From Pelargonium cotyledonis (lineage: Eukaryota; Streptophyta; Magnoliopsida; Geraniales; Geraniaceae): a stretch of DNA of 23,999 nucleotides. The position numbers and the translations under genes were made by a program. Every line of letters begins with the position of its first letter. Positions within the stretch are counted from its first letter, which is position 1. Positions 1 through 8,796 of this stretch are shown in pieces. Where the stretch lies: positions 1 through 23,999 of the forward strand of contig JAYMTA010000809.1 of the NCBI GenBank assembly GCA_036897625.1. Reading direction: 5' to 3'. The notes beneath the pieces are model-generated. The model ran no database searches. It saw nothing but the letters and a program-made list of their open reading frames with translations, and was not told where the DNA came from.

Positions 1-1023
1 ATGATACATTATCAATGAGGATGCGGGGAAAGGGGGGTTTTCTTAGAACCATTGATGTTCAGAAATATGCTCAAGGCTGGTTTTTCAAAGACGCTAATTG
101 CTCAACCAATGCAAACCCATAACTGGTTCTAATAGTTACAGTTAGCAGCAACTTTCCAACCTGATATAGAACAAAAAGTAAAAAGAACTTGCATCAGGCA
201 TCTCTTCATAGAACCATAATGCATCTTTTAATTGAAAATAAATTTACAAGTAATGAGTGCCAACAATAAGTTGGGGCAAGAGGGCAGTAGTTAGATATAC
301 AATAATAAAGTCACAGAAACATATATAATTTGAAGCAACACATGATAGAAATCTAGTCTGAAACAGGCATTCCAAAGTAAAAAAAAATAACTTGAATCGA
401 GCTTCTTTTCTTAGAACCAAGATGTATCTTTCGATCCAAAGGAACTAGGGGAAACAGGGTGGTTGGTCACACAATCACGCAAGAGAAAATCCATAAACTT
501 TGAACCATAGACACATATCCAGCTAGAACAAAGCATTTCAATGTTATTTTCCGAGGCAATGCAAATAAGGCATGCCTCTAACCTATGTTGCACCTATACC
601 ACCACAATTTGCGACGCAATTTGGACACCCGATTCACCATTTTCAGAAAAACCACACGACATGTTAGTTGACAAGTGGAAATTTTCATTAAGAAAATATA
701 TTATATGTATTTGAACACTATAATTAACTATGGTGTCATCAATGTACTTATATGAACTAACATTTTAACAGAAAAAAGGGGCAAAAGCAATCACAAGGCA
801 ACCCAATATTCTTGAACAGCACAAGAACATCACACAAATCAACCGAGTATAATGTCTTTCTGAACAATACAACATCTAACCCATCTAATTCCAAAAATAC
901 TATCAATAGAGACACAAATTCATTCGAAACAAAACCCTAATTCATTCCAAATAAAATACTAATTACAGAGACACAAATTCAATTCTTTCCACAAACACAC
1001 AGAGACATCAAAATCGGACATAC
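1..1023 (-). other. Leader intron of the left-edge gene, no coding sequence seen
   Basis: About 1 kb of AT-rich sequence to the left of the donor at 1023/1024. Open frames here begin with non-ATG codons and show no family resemblance. It holds a telo-box (AAACCCTAA, 932-940) close to the donor, and a 72-bp segment (499-570) that matches a segment at 3423-3504. Interpreted as the first part of a leader intron. Confidence 0.4.
499..570. repeat. Dispersed repeat, copy 1
   Basis: Shares TTTGAACCATA, ACATAT, AAAGCATTTCA and GCAATGCAAATAAGG in the same order with 3423-3504. Roughly 75-80 percent of positions match by eye, with one indel of about seven bases. It lies in the leader intron of the left-edge gene. 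Confidence 0.7.
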
Positions 1024-1180
1024 CTGCTTGAGGCCGAGAATGGAAGAAGACGAAGATCGTGATCAATGAGCTCTGGACGATGTCGCTGGCAGCCGGGTGA
1101 GGAACGAGGAGGCGGTGTTTTGTTGCTGCTGCGGTCAGGTTTTGTTGCTCGGTGAGTGAAAAAGACAAGAAGAGACGAAG
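1024..1180 (-). other. Non-coding leader (5' UTR) exon of a gene lying off the left edge
   Basis: Read on the minus strand, this stretch is rich in C and T and ends in a strong splice donor (CAAGCAG|GTATGT, exon end at 1024). It is open in one frame but has no ATG in any frame, and the longest open frame would have to begin with TTG. That fits a plant 5' UTR exon followed by a leader intron. No recognisable coding exon follows down to position 1, so the protein-coding part should lie outside the window. The upstream (right) limit near 1180 is a guess; no clear TATA box was seen. The identity of the gene is unknown. Confidence 0.5.
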
Positions 1181-1583
1181 GTGATTTAGGTCATTTCATT
1201 TTTCACTTTATTACATATTTTAATACTAATTTTTCCGGTCCCAATCGGTCTAGAGAATATACGAACCGAGCCGACAATTCTCATACATCCGGTATTGTGT
1301 GTAATTTTTAGTTTTACTCTTTCGAATTCCATTCCCCACCAAACAAAATGGAAGTTCTGTCAACAATATTGATTCATATTTTTCAAGAAAACTGTTCGAT
1401 AATTTTGATTCATTTTGAGTGCTATTGCATTTTGATTTTTGCATATCCACATTATGCAAATAAATAGTTTTCATTGTTTCGTCATAATGTACAAGCTTGT
1501 TGATATAGAAGTGAGTAAAGCTCAACAAAACCTCATATCCTACACGCACACTCAAAATCGGCTTACAAACTCGAAAAAAATAG
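1181..1583. other. Intergenic / 3' UTR stretch, no gene seen
   Basis: This stretch lies between the left-edge leader exon and the stop codon of the 141-aa protein gene. It is AT-rich with no convincing reading frame. It probably holds the 3' UTR of the gene ending at 1584 and the promoter of the left-edge gene. Confidence 0.4.
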
Positions 1584-3030
1584 CTACTTTAGCTTTTTCT
1601 TTCCCTGCAAGGGCGGGGCTGGAGGAGCTGCTCTTTTCTTGGTAAAAGCATTTGTTCTGCTCTCTAAATCATCTTCATCGACATCATCATCTTCATCTTT
1701 GGCGTTTGGATCGGACTCATCGTTAGTTTTGGCAGTTTTTCTTTTCCCGACACCCAACTTGGAATATAGTTTCCTTGCAACAGGGTCATTCAAAGGTACA
1801 TAATTGGAATGTCTTGCAACTTTTGCACCTAGTCCGAGCCTAAATAAAATATTATAAAAAGTTAATGAATGTACCTTCACTGCAACAAAATATTAACAAA
1901 TGTTGAATAGTAAAATCAGCTATAACAATAACCTAGAAGGTCGACCCTCTAAATCTGACTCTATTGGTTCATCGTCTGCAGATCCAGTCATATTATTAAC
2001 CCATTGCTCAGCCTGCATATCAGAACACCAACAAAAATGTTGATCAGTTCAGATACCTACGATTCCACTCAGAACTTGGGAGTAACAATCAGTTTTGAGA
2101 CTATCATGCATAACTGAAAGTTTACCGAGTATCATCTTTTATAAAACGAAAATGTCAAGACTTTAAAACCTAATAATAAAACTAAGAGAACAGAAGGTGT
2201 GAGAAGGAAAGTGATTAAAACATCAAAGACTCAATCCGGAGCTACTTCCAAATCAGCTAAATGTAACCTCTTGACATGCTCCTCAGAGTCATTAATTATC
2301 AATTGTTACATGAATTGGCTTCTCAAGCAAGGATTACTGGACCACAAACTAGTAGAAAGTTAGTAAAACAGATGTTCGATAGTCTACTTTCATAGGAATT
2401 ATGAAGCAAGTGAGTTAAATGAACGTCTGATTCTGATGCTTGTAATATCAAGTAGCTATGACAACCAAGAAAGAGAAACAAAAACAGCATCTATAACAAT
2501 TTAATGGAGAGAGAAGAGTAATATGTATTGTTCTTCTCAGCACGTTTGAAGGCAAGACATCTGGATAATAGAAACAAGAATCTCATGCCCCAAAGAGTAG
2601 CACGTATACGTTAAATTAACTCAAAATTGAAACAAGACTACTAATGTCCTCCTATCCCATCCTAAAAATAGTTGACCTATGACAAATGTGATGAAAATTC
2701 AACCCTGGAGACCTATAATATGTAGCAAAGGTCGGTAAATGATTTAAGTTTATATCTAAAGTTTCTTGATACACAGATTTCATTATGCTGCTAAAAATTG
2801 GGAAAAGAAATCAGTTTTACAGCCAGGAATTCTCCAAAAGACAATTATGAAGGCCCCAATCCATAAAATATCAGCAACTAAAATTAGGAATTGATAAAGT
2901 TAACAATTGATTACAGGACATTTGAAAAATAAAGATTTACCAATTTCAATGCCTTATCGAACTTCACAATTTGAGGAGGACCAGCTTTCTGAGGAGGACC
3001 AGATTTCTGTGTTTTCTCAGTTGTGGTCAT
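1584..3030 (-). CDS. Small conserved acidic/basic protein, 141 aa, function unknown (DUF3245-like?)
   Basis: Three coding exons: 3030-2941 (90 nt), 2012-1933 (80 nt) and 1839-1584 (256 nt with the TAG stop), total 426 nt, all with GT-AG borders and matching phases. The start is the first ATG after a leader-intron acceptor (exon starts at 3053). The protein begins with a duplicated K-(S/A)-GPPQ repeat, then KFDKALKLAEQWVNNM (about 23-38), a LGLGAKV segment (58-64), DPVARKLYSKLG (75-86), a run of acidic residues (105-114), LESRTNAF (115-122) and a lysine-rich tail suggestive of a nuclear or nucleolar signal. The order of conserved segments is typical of a small plant protein annotated as coiled-coil or DUF3245; that family name is from memory and unsure. 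No enzyme motif or membrane segment is visible. The gene structure is more certain than the family. Confidence 0.8.
2013..2940 (-). other. Intron 1 of the 141-aa protein gene
   Basis: A 928-nt intron between coding exons 1 and 2 (donor GTAAAT, acceptor ATATGCAG). It is AT-rich and contains no frame with family resemblance. Nothing else was recognised in it. Confidence 0.65.
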
Positions 3031-3052
3031 TATATTTATGACAACTTTTCAA

Positions 3053-4150
3053 CCTACAGAAATGAAAAAATAAAAGCAAGACAAGTAAGATACACCAACT
3101 CATTTATACAGAGAATTTAACCAGAACCAATAACAACATTGTATATGATTATTCTGAATGAATAATGTAATTCAAAATGCACAGAGAAGATAAACAAAAA
3201 CAATCATGGACTACAATGATTGGGCATTTAATTAAACAGATACACCTTAACTATTCCACCATAGCTAATAGGTTCCTCAACAATACTTCAATTCAAATTC
3301 TCTTCGGAGAGGAGAAACTGGTTAACTCACTCAAAACTCATCCCTAAATTTGGGTCACAAGATTCATGTGGGTCTAATGCGACCAAGTTGGGTCTAAGTG
3401 GTGTCACATATTGGAGTCTTATTTTGAACCATACTTCCTACATATACAGCCAGAATAAAGCATTTCATTCTTATTTCATTTTTGTCGGGGCAATGCAAAT
3501 AAGGATCTAGCATCAGCTAGAAGGGTGCAAGGAATAGGTCTTGGGAGTTTTCAGTCTACAAATTAATATTTTAGGGATGAGCAATCGAGTATCCGTATCC
3601 GAACCAGTAAATAACAGAAACTTAATATAGTTGAAATTCTTTACCTAGCTGTTGCAGCAACATCAGACTAATTCTCACCTCTAAGCTCCAACAAAGTGGA
3701 ACAAAGGCCCTTAAAATTAATGGGAAAAAAAGACCCAAAACCTAACTCATAACAGAAACCCTGCACCTATGAATTTTGAATTACAAGGCAACAGAACACA
3801 ATGGCAAAAAAACACTACAAATTGATCTGGGTATGAATTTAACAAAAACACAAACACACTCAAAAAGATAATTGAAAGCTTTAATAACTAGAATGAATTG
3901 AATATGAAAATTCAGCCAAAAACAAGCAAACACTCACAAGATAATCTTTTGCAATATCTTTGATCAAGACCTTTGAGCTCTGGCGGAGGCGTGGGTCACA
4001 GACGACGATTTCCGGCGACAATGGCTGGTATTGAGATTTCCGGCGACGATACACGGCGTGGAGGACTAATCACTTACCGTTTGCTTAGAGAGAAGATCAA
4101 GAGATACGAGCAATGAGAATCAAGAGATGAGACCTAGAAGACCAGGCGTT
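3053..4150 (-). other. Leader exon and leader intron of the 141-aa protein gene
   Basis: A strong donor (AAACG|GTAAGT, exon end at 4078) follows a C/T-rich stretch (about 4150-4078). A good acceptor (TTTCTGTAG|G, exon start 3053) sits 23 bases before the ATG. The intron would be about 1 kb (3054-4077). It contains the second copy of the dispersed repeat (3423-3504) and two GATTTCCGGCGAC boxes near 4007 and 4036. The transcription start is not determined. Confidence 0.5.
3423..3504. repeat. Dispersed repeat, copy 2
   Basis: Counterpart of 499-570 in the same orientation. It lies in the leader intron of the 141-aa protein gene. No coding frame is shared, so a small non-autonomous element fragment is the likeliest source. 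Confidence 0.7.
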
Positions 4151-4159
4151 AACAAGGAT

Positions 4160-5236
4160 GGGTCTAACTCTAGCCCAACCCATTCCACATCTCCAATGAG
4201 TGGGTCGTGGTTTACTAAGCCCAACTAAAATCTTATATTTTAAAAATGCAATTTCATGCAAGTTTGAATTATAAATGGGCTAACTCGTCAAACCAACCGT
4301 AACCCGTCTCTCACAAATATATCACTTTCGTCGCTGGTGTCGGAGTGTTTCATAAATTGCAAAACTGTAACCTACAGTGAGCGGATTGAGTTGTACAATT
4401 CCATAAATAGGCGATTAACTCGCCCATGAACTCTCCTAAATATCACACATATGAATGTCTACAAAGACTAGTAACCATAACCAAATATGGAGGGTAAAAA
4501 GATTTTGTATGCAAGACATTAGGTCATGCACCCGACCTGAAACCAAACGTCATTCTTCCGATTTTCGTACATGAACTTACATATGATTAAATATTGTATA
4601 AACAAGTCCTATCTTTTTTTTTTTTAGCTTTATGTGTGGTGGATTAGGCCGAATAAATATTGTATATACATTTAACACATAACAATCATATGTGCAAGTA
4701 TTGTTTTTCAATGTATGTTGAATTTTACAAACACTTCTATATATCCGTGTGTCGATGTAGCCTTTATGTTGTTCGAAAAAAATATTTGTGGCACTTACAT
4801 CGCTAGTCCAATTTCATTTGCTTCCTGTCCATCGATAAGGTCCGTTGTGGCCAAACACAAACCATAATCTCAGTTATTCAATTAACAAATCGAATCAATA
4901 AAAGATGCTAAACTTGACTCAAACTCAAAAATTTGAGCTCTTGGCTGTGTTAGTTCTATACATATTATGACATGTACATGGACCAAGAAAAAAGGAAACA
5001 AAGACGGACAACTGGACTCAAACCAAACAAAACGAAAGCCCGGTTAAACTTGATTTCATCCCAAAACATAATATTTTAGTTGAGTTGGTTCTTTACGTGA
5101 CTCAAATTTTTTAAAATCATTGTCCGTTTACATTTCACTCTAAAATTAAGGAATGCAAAATTGAATTGGCTGGTACAAATTTATTTACAAACCATTTACA
5201 TAAGTAGCAAGTAAAATAGCATGGATTTCATTTTTA
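4160..5236. other. Intergenic, no gene seen
   Basis: About 1.1 kb, AT-rich, with a T-run at about 4613-4625. No open frame with a recognisable product and no terminal inverted repeats noticed. It separates the 141-aa protein gene from the peptide-gene duplication. Confidence 0.45.
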
Positions 5237-5405
5237 ACAACAAAAGCAGCAGATTGTAAGGATTCAATTGAACAAAACCTTCAAATTTTACTGATAATCA
5301 AAGTCTCGTAGTCGTAGAGTACAAGCAACTGATTACTACATACATAATAATAATTTTATCATTACAACACCACAATAACTATTGCGATTTCAGAATAAAT
5401 AATCC

Positions 5406-5729
5406 TCATCCTAGATTAAGGTGTTGGGTTTGAGAATCTGGACCGCATTTAATCTGGCATTTTCGTTCACATCTCGCCGCAAGCCTAGCTGCATCAACCA
5501 CCAGATTGAGAGCAATATTAGCCGTTGAATTTGAACAATTCTTGAATCCAAACACAAAATCGATTTACTTTACTTTTACAGGAAGAAATGTGAAAAACTC
5601 ACAGTTGGAATTGACGCAGCCGGTGGAGCAAGAGTCCAAGCAATCGCCGGGACCGGGAGCTACGATCTCCTCCATGTCGGCGGCGAACAAAAACACGATC
5701 AGTATCGCTGCAAATAATACCTTCTTCAT
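5406..5729 (-). CDS. Secreted cysteine-rich peptide, Ole e 6-like (copy A), 69 aa
   Basis: Two exons: 5729-5603 (127 nt) and 5488-5406 (83 nt with the TGA stop), with a 114-nt intron (GTGAGT...GATGCAG) in phase 1. The start is the only in-frame ATG after a TATA box. Residues 1-17 form a signal peptide: Lys-Lys then a hydrophobic stretch rich in Leu, Ile, Phe and Ala. The mature part has six cysteines as CX3CX3C-X10-CX3CX3C (CLDSCSTGC, then CERKCQIKC), and ends in GPDSQTQHLNLG. Two CX3CX3C motifs separated by about nine to ten residues are the hallmark of the olive pollen protein Ole e 6 family, which folds as a helical hairpin pinned by three disulfides. Outside the cysteine pattern the resemblance to Ole e 6 is weak, so this is a family-level call only. 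Target and function are unknown; export to the apoplast is inferred. The closest relative in the window is copy B at 7077-7440. Confidence 0.8.
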
Positions 5730-5796
5730 CGTCGTCTTCTTTAACTCTCGGGCTGATTTTTATTTTTCTTCTTCTGTGATTTGTGTGGTCGTTGCT

Positions 5797-5804
5797 TATT
5801 TATA
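5797..5804 (-). promoter_or_regulatory. TATA box of peptide gene copy A
   Basis: Minus-strand TATAAATA, about 70 bases upstream of the ATG at 5729. This fits a start of transcription around 5770. The matching site in copy B reads CATAAATA. Confidence 0.55.
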
Positions 5805-5923
5805 GAGCTCGTTGTGTGGTCGGGATTAAGTGCCCATGGGTTTAGGCGGTGTTTGATTACGAAAATGCCCATGTGGATGGGGTTTCACTTTCGCTTTAGC
5901 CGCCTATTTTGAACTTTGAAACC

Positions 5924-6889
5924 GCTTCAATATCTCACTGTGTCGGGTGGTTTCCTCCGGAGTATGGTCGTGAAGGCCTTAGAAGCTCGCCCGAAAGACA
6001 AAGTAGGTTTTATTTTTATGTTAGCGAGTATGTTGTTTGTGTGACATTAAGGTTTCATGAAATGTTCATGAGACGTTTGGATGGACTATAAACGGGTTCA
6101 TGAAGGGATCAATGGTTTATGAAGGGTATGAGACTCATTTACAGATGACCATGGTTTAAGAGAGGGTCACTTGCCACTTTGCATAAATGGCGTTGACTGT
6201 GTTATTTGGATAGATTATCGAGAGATAAAATTATATAAAAAATATCTTACGAATGAATTCAAAGTGATCGAATGTGCAAAGCAGATAATCAAATGAATGA
6301 AAAAGAGTTTTATCGAAACAAAAGTGGTTCAAGAGAATTAATTATGAATTAACTTGAGTTGAAGTAGGTCCAAGCGGTCAATCACCAAACAATACGGGCA
6401 TAATTGAGACTAGTTTGGGTCAAAGAACTTATCTAGTATGGTTTAATTAGTTGGTGCACTTGCCACGTGGTGTTTTTTCGTTGGCAAGGAAATTTGATGG
6501 GTCATCATTGAGACCTCTCAACTCGCCTTGTTAAGCTCTTAACTCGTCGATGATTGAAAGAGAATGATAGAATTAGATTTAAGTTTGGTACCACTCTTTA
6601 CTTCCTGAGTCAAGCTTATTGATGGTCCAAAAAAAATGAACGAGTTGGAACCAATCTTTACCCCTAGAATGAAGCTATTGACTCCTTGATGACCTAAAGA
6701 GAATGACCAATATGTGATTTAAGTTGGAAACACTCTTTAGTCATGAAGACAAACTCTTAACTCATTGATGGATCCAAGAGAGAATGATTGGCATGTGACT
6801 TAACTTGGAACAACTTTTAAATTTAATAAGTTAACTTTTAATTTAAGCCTTAGCTTGAAATTTTCTTATAGAATGATGATGGACAGTTT
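5924..6889. other. Spacer between the two duplicated peptide genes
   Basis: This is 966 bp with no convincing gene. It contains a palindromic G-box-like CCACGTGG (6463-6470) and a degenerate tandem repeat (6534-6820, listed separately). The reading frame at 5909-6091 lacks any family resemblance. Confidence 0.5.
6534..6820. repeat. Degenerate tandem repeat, about 79-bp period, four copies
   Basis: Recurring landmarks are AGCTCTTAACTC, TTGATGA, AGAGAATGA, TGATTTAAGTTGG and CACTCTTTA. Copies begin near 6534, 6613, 6673 and 6752, so spacing is 79, 60 and 79 bp; the second copy appears to have lost about 19 bp. The copies have diverged strongly, so this is an old minisatellite. No similar array lies beyond unit B. 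Confidence 0.65.
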
Positions 6890-7076
6890 GAAACAACAAA
6901 TTATAAGGATTGAATTGAAGTGAACCTCTAAATTTTATTGATAATAAAAGTCTCCCAAAGTACAACAACTGATCACTACTACAATACATTACATAATAAT
7001 AATAATAATTTTATTATTACAAGATCACAGTATATATATAACTATTTCCTTTATAATAATAATAAATAAAAAAACA

Positions 7077-7440
7077 TCAGCCTAGATTAATTTGTTGGGT
7101 TTGAGAATCAGGACCGCAAGTAATCTTGCATTTCTCTTCACATCGCCCCCTGACCCTATCTGCATCAGCTGAACACCACAAAATTCCCAACAACATTAAT
7201 TAATTATAATTTATAACAACAATACAACAGAAAACAAATGTAGTAATTAATTAGTTTAAAATAAGGAATTAATTTAAGGAAAATAAATAAAAGAGTTACA
7301 ACGTACGTACGGATGCTGGGATTGACGCAGGCGGTGGAGCAAGCGTCCATGCAATCGAACGCGTCTGGAGCTACGCTCTCCATATGCGCTGCGAACAGAC
7401 ACACCATCAGTATCGCTGCAAATACCTTCTTCATCGCCAT
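7077..7440 (-). CDS. Secreted cysteine-rich peptide, Ole e 6-like (copy B), 70 aa
   Basis: Two exons: 7440-7311 (130 nt) and 7159-7077 (83 nt with the TGA stop), with a 151-nt intron (GTACGT...GATGCAG) in the same phase-1 position as copy A. It starts ATGGCGATGAAGAAG, so it has two possible in-frame ATGs; the first adds Met-Ala relative to copy A. The signal peptide covers about residues 1-18. The cysteine pattern is CX3CX3C-X11-CX3CX3C (CMDACSTAC, CEEKCKITC), and the tail GPDSQTQQINLG is nearly identical to that of copy A. The middle of the mature peptide differs (PDAFDC against PGPGDC; PSIHRVRGR against SNSRLAAR), so the cysteines and tail are held while surface residues vary. An Ole e 6-type helical hairpin is inferred from the motif. 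Function is unknown. Confidence 0.8.
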
Positions 7441-7482
7441 CTCCGACTGTCGTTTTCACTGAACCGTGCGGTGTAGTTCGCT

Positions 7483-7490
7483 ATTTATGG
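7483..7490 (-). promoter_or_regulatory. Likely TATA-equivalent of peptide gene copy B
   Basis: Minus-strand CCATAAAT at the position corresponding to TATAAATA in copy A, with the first T changed to C. It lies about 45 bases upstream of the ATG at 7440. Confidence 0.35.
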
Positions 7491-7579
7491 AGAAGGTTTA
7501 GCGTAGAATTACGAAAATGGGCATGTGGGATCAGGTTTGACTTTGACTTTTAGCCGCCTGCTTTGACGTTTGAATCTCT

Positions 7580-8796
7580 GTATAGTATGGATCTTGGGAC
7601 ACCGCACTTGACCTGCCACGTCATCGACAACACCATTTTGAACTCTAATAAACAATTGCTCTCATTGTCTAAGAAATTAGTGCATCGGTCCAAACCATAT
7701 TATTGTAAATAATTTTCATGTGATCTAATCACATTTAAGTTTAATGCATTTCAGATGCACGCAAATTACCAGCTTTAGTATGAAAGCAGCCGTCATTAGG
7801 ACAAATGGCTTAGGACACTCGCTACGTAATACTCTTGAGTTATATATAGGTTCGAGTATCAATTAGTGCACTTGTTTATAAAAAGAAGAAGCGCTAATGT
7901 GTAATGTATAGTAACTAATAATTGCTTCTATTCGAAACATTAATTGATTTCAAGTAGGAAAAAACTTGAAGTAACTGTTTGATAAATAAAAAAAATGTTC
8001 TAAGTTATAAAGTAAAAGTCACACCAATTTGAGGTAAATTTCAATTGTCACGATAGTTTTTAGTGTATTAGTCAACAATTTTTTATATAATTCTTTTTAA
8101 AATTAAATTAACATAAACTATAATTAGGTCAATTCAAGTTTTTTACCGAAGCTCCCTACCTCCAGCAGCATTTAGCATAGCATGCTATTTTCTTGTAATC
8201 ACTTATTTGATTAAATATACATCATTTTTAGATTGTTATTTTATCTTTCATGATACCATCATTAAAGGAAGTAATGTTACCAAGACCAAACTCTAAATAG
8301 TTAAATTAACCATCAAGCCGAACTTTTATAAAGTTATCGTTGTAGTTCTCGATAGTCAAGATAGTCTCTTGTAGTGACATTTAAATAAAATGAATGAGTA
8401 AATTAATATCTACTGAACAAGTATTTCAAATTGACACTAGATTATTCGTAATTGTATAATTATCTTAGATTTTTTTTACCATTTTGTCACTCAAATTTGT
8501 AATTTAGTTCAATTGGCATGTGACTTGATGAAGAAATGGAAGAGCATGCATAGTATGCTGGTATGTGTTACTGTTCTATTATAAATACAGTTTATTTTGC
8601 TCTCTTTATTTCCCCTTTTTACTCTCTAGCCAATGTACTGGTTGATCTCAAGCCTATTCATCATAACCAAGGAAGTGCTTTATATTGGTGAGTAATTTTC
8701 AAAGGTTAAACCTCAAAAAACTGAAAATGACTTGTTAAAATTTGAAACTAACATAGTGAGTACATATGTACTTTATGATCAAACTTATTTCCTTTG
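7580..8796. other. Intergenic, AT-rich, no coding gene established
   Basis: About 1.2 kb between the copy B promoter and the transporter stop codon. It is mostly AT-rich and without protein resemblance. At the right end, plus-strand sequence near 8580-8690 resembles a small promoter and first exon (see findings), and part of it may be transporter 3' UTR. Confidence 0.45.
7614..7625 (-). promoter_or_regulatory. bZIP-type ACGT element upstream of copy B
   Basis: The minus strand reads GATGACGTGGCA, a C-box/G-box hybrid with an ACGT core known as a plant bZIP site. It lies about 175 bases upstream of the copy B start and just outside the duplicated block, so copy A has no counterpart at the same place. 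Function is inferred from the motif only. Confidence 0.35.

Larger units (their letters stand above)
5237..5923. repeat. Tandem duplication unit A (peptide gene with its flanks)
   Basis: This block aligns by eye with 6890-7576 over its whole length. The match covers the region 3' of the gene (for example, TAAGGATT then AAATTTTA near 5260, and an ATAATAATAATTTTAT stretch near 5345), both exons, and the promoter (ATTACGAAAATG near 5857, TAGCCGCCT near 5897). The gene starts are 1,711 bp apart. The intron and intergenic parts have drifted more than the exons. Confidence 0.85.
6890..7576. repeat. Tandem duplication unit B (peptide gene with its flanks)
   Basis: Counterpart of unit A at 5237-5923. 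The same gene structure, promoter boxes and 3' flank are found in the same order and orientation, with small indels such as a longer ATA repeat near 6987 and a longer intron (151 against 114 nt). Confidence 0.85.

Noticed and set aside
959..1168. Open minus-strand frame of 69 aa in the left-edge leader exon
   Set aside because: It begins with TTG, has no ATG, and is interrupted by a strong splice donor at 1024. A non-coding leader exon explains it better.
4007..4049. Two GATTTCCGGCGAC boxes read as a possible regulatory repeat
   Set aside because: Only two short copies; CCGGCGA-type words are common around plant 5' UTRs, so no specific function is claimed.
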